Part shown: piece after piece, positions 43,765 through 52,409 of the stretch
Layout: each line of letters starts with the position of its first letter
Position numbering within the stretch: position 1 is the first letter of the stretch
Source of the DNA: Methylobacterium persicinum
GTDB taxonomy: Bacteria; Pseudomonadota; Alphaproteobacteria; Rhizobiales; Beijerinckiaceae
Direction of reading: 5' to 3'
DNA length: 64,000 nt
Assembly (NCBI RefSeq): GCF_022179525.1
Contig: NZ_BPQX01000011.1
Location: 62,001 to 126,000 of the forward strand
The notes under the pieces: model-generated
The model's database searches: none
The model's input: the letters and a program-made list of their open reading frames with translations, nothing else
Told to the model about the DNA's origin: nothing
Program-made: the position numbers and the translations under genes

Positions 43765-46011
43765 TCACTCGGCAGTCCAGTTATCGGGATCGTCTGCATC
43801 GAACCCGATGTCGTCGGCCGCCGCCGCCGGCATGGTCGCCGCCGGCACGGTCGCCGCCGCGGTGACGGGCGGTGATCGTGCCGGCTCGGCGGCGACCGAG
43901 TCGTCCTGCGCCGCGCGGACCGGGCGCCCGCCGGTCTTGCGGCCCCCCTGCCCGATGCGGGGCGCAGGCGCCGCCTGGCCGTCGGCCGCGGCCGACGGCG
44001 CGGCCTTCCTCGGGCGCCGGGTCCGCAGCCGCTCGGCCTCGTGGGCGTTCTCGTCAGCGACGTCCCAGGCCACCTCGAACATCGGGTCGTCCGCGTGCTC
44101 GCGGAACCAGTCGACGTCGGTGCTGGCCAACCGCTGCGGCTTGACGCCGGCCTTGCGGCATTCGGCGCGAAGCAGCTCCATCGCGCGGACGAGGGTCGCG
44201 CGTGCGACGCGCTGGCCCTCCAGCGTCATGCGACGCGCCGTCCGGACCACGTCGCGCCACTCGGCAAGGGAGGTGCCGTCCGCCAAGGCGTCGTCGCAGG
44301 GAACCCTGATCCACCCGGCCTCCTCGTCCACCAGGACGAGGAGGTGGCCGAGATCGGACGCATCGACCTTGACGAGGAACTCCTCGCCGAAGTGGAAGCC
44401 TTTCCTGCGGCGGACGCCCTTCAGCTCGTCCGACTGGAAGGTGAGCCCGAGGAAGGTGATCCCGTGCCGCTGGATGGTCCTCGGGACCACGAGCGCGATG
44501 AGCGGGTCGAGGTCGTCGGCCGACGGCGGCAGGCGCGTGCCGTAGCCGATCAGGTCCTGCCAGCGCTGCAGGGGCGTGCGTCCCAGCAGCCCGCCATGCT
44601 TGCGGTTGTGATAGATGTCGACGACCCAGATCGTGAAGAATTCGATGAGCTGGGCGAGGGTCAGGGCGGCTTGCCCGACGCTGTCGTAGTCGCCCCGCTC
44701 GCGCACGTCCCGGAAGGTCCGGCCCGGCAGGTAGGCGCAGAAGTCGCGCGCGATCGTGCCGAGGGCCCGCTCGACCTTGCCCTTCAGGTGGGGCTTGCGC
44801 CGGGGCATGTAGCGAAGCTCGAACCGCAGCTGCCCGGCGGCCGCCTTCATCGAGCGGGAGTGGAATTCCCGTCCGTTGTCGAGCTTGACCACCTCCGGCA
44901 CGCCGAACACGGGCCAGGACGTCTCGACGCGGACGCGGGTCAGGTCCTTCGGCAGCACCGCCATGCGCAGGCAATGCATCACCGAGGTCCAGGAGGGGCG
45001 CTCTTCGCTGAGATGGAACCCGACGATCATCCGGGTGGCCGCACAGATGGCGACCGTGAGCCAGACGCGCTTGGTGCGCTTGTCCTTCCGACGCCGGTTC
45101 CGCGCCGGGGTGCCGTCGCCTTCCAGAACCAGCACGTCGAGCGGCGTGTGGTCGATCTCGACGATTTCGAGCGGCCGCGTCGCCTGAGGAGCCTTCTTGA
45201 CGTGCCGGAAGGCCTGCTCCGCCTCCGCGGGGCCCTGGCGGTGATAGATCTCGTCGAACCGACTGACGTTCGCCTTCACCCAGCGCCGGATGGTCATGGC
45301 GTCGGGCACATCGAGGGGCACGGCGCGCGTCTTGTTCTCGCGCTCGACCCGGCCCTGGATGAACAGGATGACGTGGCTGAGGGGGGGGCCGTTCCGGATG
45401 AGCCAGTCCTCGCGCACCCGCTCGGCGAGGATCACCTCGACTTCCGGGTCGAGGCGGAAACCCGCCCGCCCCTTCTGGTCGTGCAACGGGATCAGCGCCG
45501 CGAGGGCCCTGCCCCCCTTGCGCCAGCGCCCGTACCAACCCTTCAGCGAGGACCCGCTCACCCGTTCGAGCGGCACGTCGTCGGGATGGGAGCCCTCGTT
45601 CTCGATGACCCGTTGCCGACGCTCCGCCGCGACGAGCTTCGCGATCTCGGCGTAGCCCTTCAGGACCTTCTTGTGGGTCCGCTCGGCGAAGCACCGGTCG
45701 CAGGCCTGCATGTAGTCGAGGCGCATCAGCGCCGCGTCCTGCTGGCGGACATCGAACGTGTCGATGGTGCGGAGGAGGTTGTCCTGGACGCCTTGGGGCA
45801 GGCCCGCGGTCGTGTCCTCCACCAGTTGAAGGCGCCTCGGCTCGCCGAAGTAGAGGTCGGCCAGCTCGGCATGGCTCTTCGTGACCGAGACCGGCCTCGC
45901 CCCGAGCGTGCGCAGGGTGACGCCGCTCGCGTCGCGCGAGAGCACCTTGTGGTAGACGCCCTCGACGATGACGAGGGCGCCCTCCTGCAGGCGGATCTGG
46001 CAAGCGCCCAT
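43765..46011 (-). CDS. tniA: TnsB/TniA-family DDE transposase
   Basis: The 748-residue protein starts at ATG 46011, 2 bases after the previous stop. The retroviral-integrase core has all three acids: Asp287 (VEIDHTPLDV), Asp378 (VKLDNGREFHS) and Glu414 (HLKGKVERALG). N-terminal DNA-binding helices and a C-terminal Mu-type barrel precede an Ala/Pro-rich tail (last 110 residues) that probably contacts TnsC. It catalyses 3'-end cleavage and strand transfer. Confidence 0.93.
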   Translation of the reverse strand: MGACQIRLQEGALVIVEGVYHKVLSRDASGVTLRTLGARPVSVTKSHAELADLYFGEPRRLQLVEDTTAGLPQGVQDNLLRTIDTFDVRQQDAALMRLDYMQACDRCFAERTHKKVLKGYAEIAKLVAAERRQRVIENEGSHPDDVPLERVSGSSLKGWYGRWRKGGRALAALIPLHDQKGRAGFRLDPEVEVILAERVREDWLIRNGPPLSHVILFIQGRVERENKTRAVPLDVPDAMTIRRWVKANVSRFDEIYHRQGPAEAEQAFRHVKKAPQATRPLEIVEIDHTPLDVLVLEGDGTPARNRRRKDKRTKRVWLTVAICAATRMIVGFHLSEERPSWTSVMHCLRMAVLPKDLTRVRVETSWPVFGVPEVVKLDNGREFHSRSMKAAAGQLRFELRYMPRRKPHLKGKVERALGTIARDFCAYLPGRTFRDVRERGDYDSVGQAALTLAQLIEFFTIWVVDIYHNRKHGGLLGRTPLQRWQDLIGYGTRLPPSADDLDPLIALVVPRTIQRHGITFLGLTFQSDELKGVRRRKGFHFGEEFLVKVDASDLGHLLVLVDEEAGWIRVPCDDALADGTSLAEWRDVVRTARRMTLEGQRVARATLVRAMELLRAECRKAGVKPQRLASTDVDWFREHADDPMFEVAWDVADENAHEAERLRTRRPRKAAPSAAADGQAAPAPRIGQGGRKTGGRPVRAAQDDSVAAEPARSPPVTAAATVPAATMPAAAADDIGFDADDPDNWTAE

Positions 46012-46013
46012 GT

Positions 46014-46226
46014 TCAACGCCGCCCCCTCCCGGGCTCGGACACGCGCAGCCGCCCGCTGCGGCAAAGGTCCAGCATCGCGGCCTCGCTCAGGAAAAGCGT
46101 GACGGGATCGGGCCCGAGCCGGCGCAAGAGGACGCCGGCCGCGGCGCGCGCGATGGCGTGGGGGATCCCGTCGACGAGCGCGACCGCGCCGCGGTGCGTG
46201 CGGATCTGAGACCGATCTCCTGTCAT
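46014..46226 (-). CDS. Small unknown protein within the transposition operon
   Basis: The 70-residue protein starts at ATG 46226 behind GGAGGTAG and stops 2 bases before the transposase start. The sequence (QIRTHRGAVALVDGIPHAIA) has no recognised domain. Tight packing on both sides argues that it is translated. It could be an accessory factor of transposition or a remnant of a regulatory domain. Confidence 0.65.
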   Translation of the reverse strand: MTGDRSQIRTHRGAVALVDGIPHAIARAAAGVLLRRLGPDPVTLFLSEAAMLDLCRSGRLRVSEPGRGRR

Positions 46227-46230
46227 GGGG

Positions 46231-46917
46231 CTACCTCCGGCTCGGGGAACGGCGGACAAGGGCGTGGTCGTCGAACGGTCGGCCGGGTTCGGTGAGCTCG
46301 GCTTCCCCGCGCGCGACCAGGGCGACGACGGCCCGGAAGGCGCGGGTCCCGAGGCCCGAGGCCGCTCGGAGCTCCCGGACGCGGGCCTCGCCGCCGAAGC
46401 GGTCCAGGACGACGCGGATGGTGTGCTGCTCCGCCTCGTCGACGACGAAGCTTCGCTCGCTCGCGACGAGCGCCGCGTTCGCGACCCGGAGCGCGTCGAT
46501 CTCGACCTCGGTCCAGAGCTCGAAGCCGTGGTAGCCGGCCGCGATGGCGCCCGCCGCCAAGCGGGGCCGGATCTCGTCCCAGCCGAGCCTGATCACCCGC
46601 TTCAGCGGCTTGACCTCGACGCAGAGGCGCCGCCCGTCGTCGATCTCGACGGCGAAGTCCGGCGTGTAGGTGTGCCACCGGACGCCGTCGTGCCACCGGA
46701 ACGGGACGGGCTCCTCCTGGTAGCGCAGGACGGCGTCGTCCTGCTCCAGGAGGAGGATGAAATCCCGCGCGAGGAGGCCCTCGTAGGCCACCATGCGGTG
46801 GCCCATGCCCGGCTTGCCGGAGGGGATCTCGCCCGTGATGCAGTCCCGCCGTCCGGTGACGATCCGGCGGGACGGATTCGGCTTGCCGACATGCCGGCTT
46901 CGCAGGGTCCGGGACAT
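46231..46917 (-). CDS. tnsA: TnsA-family transposon endonuclease
   Basis: The 228-residue protein has the TnsA restriction-endonuclease core: Glu46 (MVAYEGLLARDFILLLE), Asp87 (HTYTPDFAVEID) and Glu-Val-Lys at 101-103 (LCVEVKPLKRV). A C-terminal winged-helix region follows. TnsA cuts the 5' strands so that the element leaves fully, giving cut-and-paste rather than replicative transposition. Its ATG overlaps the previous gene's stop by one base (TGATG). Confidence 0.9.
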   Translation of the reverse strand: MSRTLRSRHVGKPNPSRRIVTGRRDCITGEIPSGKPGMGHRMVAYEGLLARDFILLLEQDDAVLRYQEEPVPFRWHDGVRWHTYTPDFAVEIDDGRRLCVEVKPLKRVIRLGWDEIRPRLAAGAIAAGYHGFELWTEVEIDALRVANAALVASERSFVVDEAEQHTIRVVLDRFGGEARVRELRAASGLGTRAFRAVVALVARGEAELTEPGRPFDDHALVRRSPSRR

Positions 46918-48080
46918 CAGGCCCCTGCCCCGGCGCCGGGCATCCGCGCGGGCGCAGCCGCCGCCCCCAGGCGGATTGGATACCGCGTCCCCCCCTCCTG
47001 CCAGCGGTCCAGCGGGGTCCGCCCGTCCCGGCGCGAGCGGCCGAGGTCGTGCTGGCTGAGCCAATCCTGCACCGCGGCCATCAGGCCGTCGGCCGTCGCC
47101 ACCGCGGCCCCGGTCGCGGCGAGCCATTGCCCCAGGCCCGCCGCCGGCGCGGCCCCGCCCGCGGAGGCCGCCGGGCCGAAGCGCAGCTCGATCCCGAGCG
47201 CCGCCGCGGACCGCAGGACCGATTCGCTGCGGAACCGGGGGGCGTGGTCGAGCAGGAGGGCGTCCGGGAGACCGAGGCAGAGGCGGGCGACGCCGAGCGG
47301 CTCCGGCGTGGCTGCGGCCGGCCGGGCACCGAAGAGCCCGAGGACGGCGTCGCCGTCGGGCTCCGTCGTGGAGAGCCTCGCCGCGACCGTCACGCCGCTG
47401 TAGGCGTCCCGCGCGGTCAGCAGGTGGACGCGATCCGTGTCGAGTTCCGGCAGCGCGATGTCGAGGGTCTCCTCGCCGACGACCACCTCGCCCAAGGGGT
47501 GCCCGCTCGACATGTGCAGGAACCGGAAGACCTGCCGGGCGGGCGCCGCGGATCCGCGCGCCGGCGGCCGCATGCGGGCGCGGATCATCCGGCGAAGGGT
47601 GCCGGGCGCCGGCACCTGGTCGGGCGCGCACCCGCGGGCCAGGGCCTCTTCCCGGCACCGCTGCAGCGCCGCCTGCGTCAACAGGGAGAGCGAGGGCGCC
47701 GGCCGCAGGCGGGCCTGGGCGGCGGCCTCGTCGGCCACGGACCCGATCCAGGCGGCCCAGCGGGGCCGGGCCGGCACGGACCGCCGCCGGTCGGCGAGCG
47801 CGGCCACCTGCCCGCCGCTCGTGCGGAGCAGCCGCTGCCACCGCCTGACCTGCCGCAGCGACGGCCACTTGACGTCGTCCACCTCACGGCCGACCGCCGC
47901 GAAGGCGGCCGGCACGGCATCGGCGCCGCACGCGCCGGCCGGCAGGCCTTCCAGGGCCTGCACATAGGCCAGGCGCCGTCCGGCGCGGGCGCGCTGCGCC
48001 TCCGTCAGCTCCGAGAGGGCCGGCGGATCCGCCGGGGCGAGGGAGTCGCTCTGGACGGGAAAAAGTTCGAGCTGCGTCAT
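46917..48080 (-). CDS. Inactive TnsB-like protein upstream of tnsA
   Basis: The 387-residue protein aligns by eye with the TnsB core of the same operon (PLGEVVVGEETLDIAL with PLEIVEIDHTPLDVLV; LLLDHAPRFRSES with VVKLDNGREFHSR; GRTPLDRWQEGGTRYP with GRTPLQRWQDLIGYGT). The first catalytic Asp is replaced by Gly202, the second (Asp278) is kept, and the third Glu is absent within an Ala/Gly-rich stretch. It is therefore probably non-catalytic but may still bind ends or TnsA. Its stop overlaps the tnsA start, which suggests that the two act together. Confidence 0.8.
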   Translation of the reverse strand: MTQLELFPVQSDSLAPADPPALSELTEAQRARAGRRLAYVQALEGLPAGACGADAVPAAFAAVGREVDDVKWPSLRQVRRWQRLLRTSGGQVAALADRRRSVPARPRWAAWIGSVADEAAAQARLRPAPSLSLLTQAALQRCREEALARGCAPDQVPAPGTLRRMIRARMRPPARGSAAPARQVFRFLHMSSGHPLGEVVVGEETLDIALPELDTDRVHLLTARDAYSGVTVAARLSTTEPDGDAVLGLFGARPAAATPEPLGVARLCLGLPDALLLDHAPRFRSESVLRSAAALGIELRFGPAASAGGAAPAAGLGQWLAATGAAVATADGLMAAVQDWLSQHDLGRSRRDGRTPLDRWQEGGTRYPIRLGAAAAPARMPGAGAGA

Positions 48081-48171
48081 GACCGCGGCGGTCCTCTGAA
48101 AGCCCGTGGCGGGCGTTGATGGAAGCTGGGCGAGGCGGCCCCGGCACTCGGGCCGGGGCCGGTCGTGCGGG

Positions 48172-48324
48172 CTAGTCCTCGGGCGCCTGGTCGTCCCAGG
48201 CCTCGGGCGTGAACTTGCCGGTGGGGTGGCCGAGAAGGAGGCCGAGGTCGTCGTCCCACGCGTCGAAGGCGGGATCGACGAAGCGGTCGCCGGCGGGCGG
48301 CTCGCCGCCGTACTGATCGGTCAA
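48172..48324 (-). CDS. Small acidic protein, first gene of the transposition operon
   Basis: A TTG start at 48324 follows CAGGAGAAC at good spacing and gives 50 residues, strongly acidic (FDAWDDDLGLL; EAWDDQAPED) with no Cys and no membrane segment. It stops 91 bases before the inactive TnsB-like gene. Small acidic proteins at the head of mobile-element operons can be regulators or DNA mimics; nothing here decides that. Confidence 0.55.
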   Translation of the reverse strand: MTDQYGGEPPAGDRFVDPAFDAWDDDLGLLLGHPTGKFTPEAWDDQAPED

Positions 48325-48783
48325 GGGCGTTCTCCTGGGGTCGCGAGGTCGGTGGCCCGGTCGAGGGCGTCCGTCGGACGGCCCCGGCTCGGCGGCATCA
48401 GGCGGCCGGGACACCCCAAGGAGGCGACACGCGCAGGCCCTTGCTTTCACGCGCGGGAGCTGGCATACGTGTCGGGCCTCGGCGTGTGCCTCATCCGGTC
48501 GGTGCGGTAGTTTCACGGTCGCGGTCGAAAAGGCTCGGACGTCGCTTGGGCCGGGGATTCCACTCCCCTTCCCGGCGCGGTCGAGCGATACACCTGCGGT
48601 GGCTTGGTGGTTAGACGCAGGTGATCTCAAGGCGTGCGGCCCTCGGGCCGTGCGCCTTTGTCATGACTCATGGGGCGCGACCGGAGCCGGTCGCGGAGGG
48701 TCGCGCGACCGCCCACGGCGGACGCGAACCGGTCTGATCTGGCCGGGCATTGTTACTCTCCCTCGAAGTCCCGGGACGGGACT
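48325..48783. other. Gap at the outer side of the transposition operon
   Basis: No gene is seen. The region should contain the operon's promoter and, by Tn7 analogy, the right end of the element. It holds a perfect 8-bp inverted repeat (CACCTGCG at 48591-48598 and CGCAGGTG at 48616-48623) and a strong hairpin at 48629-48658. I could not find repeated transposase sites. Confidence 0.45.
48629..48658. terminator. Strong GC hairpin, possible terminator
   Basis: AAGGCG-TG-CGGCCC, loop TC, GGGCCG-TG-CGCCTT forms a 30-base stem-loop with a single TG/TG internal mismatch. There is no T-run on either side, so intrinsic termination is uncertain; it could also be an end structure of the element. Confidence 0.45.
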
Positions 48784-49281
48784 TTACTCGGTTTCGCCCT
48801 GAGACGGCTGCGCCCGGAACTGGCCGAGCGCGTACCACATCTTCGCCTTCCGGTCGTGGATTATTTTCCCATCGCGCTTAAGCTTGGTCTTGGACTTCTC
48901 CGAGGCGTCGAGCTGGTAGCCGGCTTTCCGGACGACCTCGTTCACCTCGGCGCCGGACATCCCCCGGGGGCCCGCCTTCGCCAACGCCGTGACGATCACC
49001 TTCGCGACCGGGCCGGTGACCGCGGGCAGTTGCAGGGGCTCCGCCCCCGGCCGATCCGCATCCGCGGCCGCCCGCGGGAGGGCCACGGCCGGCGCGAGGC
49101 CGGAGCGCTCCAACGTGCCGATCAGGTGGTCGATGCCGGCCAGTTCGGTGGCGATCTCGCGAAGCTTCGCGGCACCGGCCAGCATCGCCGACCGCACGGC
49201 TTCGTGCATCTCCGCCTCGGCCTGCCGGGCCTGCTCGCGCAGCCTCTCCCGCGCCTGTTGCAGTTCGGTGAGCACGACCAT
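48784..49281 (-). CDS. Coiled-coil and winged-helix protein
   Basis: The 165-residue protein starts at ATG 49281 (MVVLTELQQARERLREQARQ). The N-terminal 70 residues form a coiled coil and the C-terminal 60 a winged helix (KVIVTALAKAGPRGMSGAEV; KTKLKRDGKIIHDRKAKMWY). This resembles small DNA-binding proteins with an HTH used by plasmids and phages, but no family is assigned. It ends toward the hairpin at 48629-48658. It lies outside the tight transposition operon. Confidence 0.7.
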   Translation of the reverse strand: MVVLTELQQARERLREQARQAEAEMHEAVRSAMLAGAAKLREIATELAGIDHLIGTLERSGLAPAVALPRAAADADRPGAEPLQLPAVTGPVAKVIVTALAKAGPRGMSGAEVNEVVRKAGYQLDASEKSKTKLKRDGKIIHDRKAKMWYALGQFRAQPSQGETE

Positions 49282-49533
49282 CCCCCACAAGGCCCGCGGG
49301 CGGTCGCGCCCAGGCCGATTTTGAAATCCTACCCGGTCGCGGACCCCGTGGCAACCGGGTGAGACCCGGCCGCAAGGCGCCTGGTTAACGGGGTCCTGCC
49401 TGACCGACCCTGCTTCCGGCCGGGTGGCTTCCCGTCCGGACCGGCCGCGCAGACCTGGCCGGGCGCGCCCGCGGGCGGCGAGCCCGGGCCGGGCGTGCCG
49501 GCGCGCTCCGGCCGTTGGCCGGGTGACTCGGCG

Positions 49534-50910
49534 TCACCCCGCCCGGTAGGCCGCGGCCGGACCGACCGGCTCGCGCGACATGAAGGGCTGCCCCCTGCCC
49601 TCCGCCCAGGCGAAGCCAAGCGCGGCCAGCGCCGCCGTCAGCTGCGCGTCGTCGGCGGGAGCGATCCGCAGCCCGGCCCCCTCCGCGTCCGCGATCGCGA
49701 CGAGCCGCTCCAGGAAGCCTGGGCGCGGCGCCCGCCCGGCCAGGCCGCCTACGACCAGGTCCCCCTCCCCCGACAGGCCCAGCGGCAGGTCCGGCAGGTC
49801 GTCCCCCCGGGTCAGCCGGCGCATGACCCGGTGCGCGGCGGTGTCGAGCTCGGCCGGGACCGAGGCGTCCAGCAGGGTGTCGGCCGCCGCGTCGGAGACC
49901 CGCGCCGCGCCGCCGCCCGGCAGGACCGCCGCGACGGACAGCTCGATCCCGCCGGCCCGGAGGTCGAAGCGGGCCGACAGGACGAGGCGGACAGCGGTGC
50001 GCGTCACGGTGATCGCCACCGCCCCGTCGAGTCCCTCGCCCGCGGCGTAGGACGCCGGACCCACCGCCAGTCCCCGATGCCGGCGCAGCAGGCGACCCAG
50101 GGCGGGGCCGAGCTCCGCGTCGACGATGTCCCGCGCGAGCGCGTCGGCGAGGCGCCGCCGCCAAGCCGGGCCGTCGCGGTCGCTCCTCCGGGCGCCGGGG
50201 GCCGGCAGCGCCCGGAGGACCGCGGCGGCGTGGCGGAAGCGCTGCCCGGCACTCGCGCCCAGCGCCTCTCGGTAGAGCGCATCCGCGACGGCCTCGACCA
50301 GCGGCGGCAGCCCCTTGGCCAGGGCCGCCCGCAGCCGCCGGCCGGCCGAGGCGGCCTGCGCCGCCCGGCTTGCCTCGCCGGCATCCGCCATCAGCGCCGC
50401 GGCCTGCCGCGCCTCCGGCGCGACCGTGAACGCGAGCGCCTCCAGCTCGTCGGAGGCCCGGAGGACCGCCGGCAGGCAATCGAGGAAGCGGAGGGCGCGC
50501 TCGACATGCGCGCGGGCGGAGGCGCCATCCTCGGGGATCCAGCGGGCGGCCCTGAGCAGGGCATCCCGCACCTGCGCGTGATCCGCCGGCGCGAAGGCCC
50601 CGGGGAGCGCGCGCAGGAGCGCGCGGTCGGCCGCCGCGCGCGACCGCGCCAGGGGGAGGACGATCCCGTCGTCCCAGACCTGCCGGAGATCCTTCCGGAT
50701 CGCCCGCCTCAGGGCCGCGATCCGGGTCGCCCGGATGCCGCCGGCCACGAACGCCGCGTGCAGGTTCTCCATCGTCGCGTCGACCGTGTGCCGGGTGGCC
50801 GGGTGCGAGAGCGTCGCGATGGTTCGCCACGCCGTCGCGAGCTCTCCCGCGTCCGTTTGCGTGGGGCTGCTTCCGGCGCGGGAGGCCGGGACGACGGGAG
50901 CGGGGTGCAT
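49534..50910 (-). CDS. Unknown Ala/Arg-rich protein, 458 residues
   Basis: ATG 50910 is chosen because upstream sequence in frame is Arg/Gly/Pro-rich and not protein-like. The product is largely helical (ATMENLHAAFVAGGIRATRI; VRDALLRAARWIPEDGASAR) with a beta-rich stretch at about 320-400 (VAITVTRTAVRLVLSARFDL). No catalytic motif or family is recognised. It is the last of three genes on the same strand, together with the 132- and 278-residue unknown proteins. Extreme GC bias makes the exact start uncertain. Confidence 0.6.
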   Translation of the reverse strand: MHPAPVVPASRAGSSPTQTDAGELATAWRTIATLSHPATRHTVDATMENLHAAFVAGGIRATRIAALRRAIRKDLRQVWDDGIVLPLARSRAAADRALLRALPGAFAPADHAQVRDALLRAARWIPEDGASARAHVERALRFLDCLPAVLRASDELEALAFTVAPEARQAAALMADAGEASRAAQAASAGRRLRAALAKGLPPLVEAVADALYREALGASAGQRFRHAAAVLRALPAPGARRSDRDGPAWRRRLADALARDIVDAELGPALGRLLRRHRGLAVGPASYAAGEGLDGAVAITVTRTAVRLVLSARFDLRAGGIELSVAAVLPGGGAARVSDAAADTLLDASVPAELDTAAHRVMRRLTRGDDLPDLPLGLSGEGDLVVGGLAGRAPRPGFLERLVAIADAEGAGLRIAPADDAQLTAALAALGFAWAEGRGQPFMSREPVGPAAAYRAG

Positions 50911-51116
50911 GGCCGGAGGATGCCCAGGAACGCGAGCGTCCGGCCGGGCGATAGGCCGCGGGACCGCGCCAGGCCGGCGCGATGGATCCAGGGCGCTTCG
51001 ATCCGGGCCGCGGACGGCGCCCGGGAATCGGGCGCACGCCCCATTGTGCGGGCCACGGAGCAAGCCACAATCGGCGCCGCCCGGGCCGTGCCGCATCCCC
51101 TGCACCGGCGCGCGCC

Positions 51117-51515
51117 TCAGGTCGCCTCGCCGGTGTCCCAGGACGCCCAGGAGCCCGGCAGCGACGCGGTCTCGCGGGCGAGCCGGACGAAGGTGGCGAG
51201 GTCCTCGTTGGCGTCGTCGAAGGCGCCGTCGAGCAGGGTCCACGCCTCCGGCGCGGCGAGCGCCGCGCCATCGGCGAAGCCGCGGTCGTCCGGCCCGGTC
51301 CGCCCGCGGTCCCGCGGCGAGGCCGGGTCGACGGCCGCGCCCGGGTCGCGGGCGAGACGGCCGGCGAGCCGCCCGGCGCGGCCCCGGGCGCGGTCCGGGC
51401 GGCCCCGGCCCGGCCCGGGCGAGCGCGCCGGCCCGGGCCGGCGGGGCCTGGGATTCGCCGCGCGCCCGGGCGTTGCCCTGGAGGGGGCGCCGCGGGTGTT
51501 CGCCAATGTCGTCAT
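51117..51515 (-). CDS. Unknown protein with a disordered N-terminal half
   Basis: The 132-residue product starts at ATG 51515. Residues 1-80 are Pro/Arg/Gly-rich and probably disordered, while residues 85-132 form a compact acidic part (ALAAPEAWTLLDGAFDDANE; ATFVRLARETASLPG). A short folded peptide with a long tail is unusual. It sits between two other unknown genes of the same cluster. Confidence 0.5.
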   Translation of the reverse strand: MTTLANTRGAPSRATPGRAANPRPRRPGPARSPGPGRGRPDRARGRAGRLAGRLARDPGAAVDPASPRDRGRTGPDDRGFADGAALAAPEAWTLLDGAFDDANEDLATFVRLARETASLPGSWASWDTGEAT

Positions 51516-51572
51516 CGTCGTCTCCGTCGCAGCAGGATCGATGGGGTGGCGCAGGTCGGAGGGGTTGCCGGC

Positions 51573-52409
51573 TCACCGAGCCCCCGGCATCGCCGCGCAG
51601 GGCTGGCAGGCGGCGGGGCGTCGGCCGGGAACGCGGGGTCCGGGCCTGCGGCGCCTCGGCGGCGGCGCGCGGCGGGGCGCCCGCGCCGCTCGGGAGCCGT
51701 CGCCGCCGAGGCGCGCGAAGCTCTCGGCGAGGTCCCTGAGGCGCTCGGCGGTGGCCTGGTCCGCGGGGGAGCCGGCGGGGCTGAGCGCCTCCCCGAGGGC
51801 CGCGGCGTCGAGCCGCTGCGCGTCCGGGTCGGCCGCCGCGGCCTCCAGGACGGCCATGAGCAGGGTGCCCGACCGCAGCAGGCTGGCGGCCGGCGTGCCG
51901 GCCGCGAGGGCGGCGAGGTCCGCGCGACCGGGCGGGGCGAGGCGGACCGGGAGCGTCCGCAGCCTGCCTTCGAGGCGCCGGCATCCGGAGAGCGCGGCGG
52001 ACCAGGGCAGCAGCCAGGGGGGCGGCGGGCGCCGGCCGGCCGGGGCGGCCGCGTGCGCGACGGCCCGCAGGGCCCGGGCGGCGTGGAGCGGGCTCATGCC
52101 CGTCACGACCGCCACGCCGAGGCGGGCGCGGACCCGGTCCTCGTCCAGCGCGGCGAGCGGCAGCACGAGGAAGACCTCGGACCCGCCCGCCAGGGCTGCC
52201 GCCGCGCGGTCGAGCAGGCCCTGGAGCTGCGCCGCCGCGCCGTGGGCGACCAGGGCGGGCGGGCGCCGGCCGGCCGGCGCGGCCGGGCCGGGCGCGTGCC
52301 CGGGGTAGGCCAGGACGGTGGCCGGGCGCTCGACGCGCGCGAGGGCGGCGGCGGCCAGCAACGCCGCGTGGTATCCGGACGCATCGTCCGCGAAGAACCC
52401 ATAGACCAT
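51573..52409 (-). CDS. Unknown alpha/beta protein, first gene of a three-gene cluster
   Basis: The 278-residue protein starts at ATG 52409. The first 110 residues alternate strands and helices (MVYGFFADDASGYHAALLAA; TVLAYPGHAPG; VFLVLPLAALD) in a way that loosely recalls P-loop or Rossmann folds, but no nucleotide-binding Gly-rich loop is present. The C-terminal 40 residues are Pro/Arg-rich. It is preceded by an A/T-rich region with a palindrome, so regulation is likely. Confidence 0.6.
   Translation of the reverse strand: MVYGFFADDASGYHAALLAAAALARVERPATVLAYPGHAPGPAAPAGRRPPALVAHGAAAQLQGLLDRAAAALAGGSEVFLVLPLAALDEDRVRARLGVAVVTGMSPLHAARALRAVAHAAAPAGRRPPPPWLLPWSAALSGCRRLEGRLRTLPVRLAPPGRADLAALAAGTPAASLLRSGTLLMAVLEAAAADPDAQRLDAAALGEALSPAGSPADQATAERLRDLAESFARLGGDGSRAARAPRRAPPPRRRRPGPRVPGRRPAACQPCAAMPGAR

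Larger units (their letters stand above)
40763..48324 (-). mobile_element. Tn7-like transposition module with an extra, inactive TnsB-like protein
   Basis: Seven genes on one strand, most separated by 0-12 bases, run from a 50-residue acidic protein through an inactive TnsB-like protein, TnsA, a 70-residue protein, TnsB/TniA, TnsC/TniB and TniQ. TnsA plus a DDE transposase implies cut-and-paste transposition; TniQ implies targeted insertion. By Tn7 analogy cargo should lie beyond TniQ, which here is the defence island to the left. The element ends were not found, so the listed span is the gene module only. Confidence 0.8.

Noticed and set aside
44041-46209. A 722-codon plus-strand frame opposite the transposase gene
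   Set aside because: Antisense to a full DDE transposase; composition is Asp/Leu/Arg/Val-rich without known motifs.
48325-48783. tRNA gene or attachment site for the Tn7-like element
   Set aside because: No cloverleaf could be drawn and no TGT/ACA end with repeated binding sites was found.
49495-52308. A 937-codon plus-strand frame opposite the unknown three-gene cluster
   Set aside because: Almost entirely Arg/Gly/Ala/Pro; the three minus-strand frames have better-structured products, although those are themselves only moderate calls.
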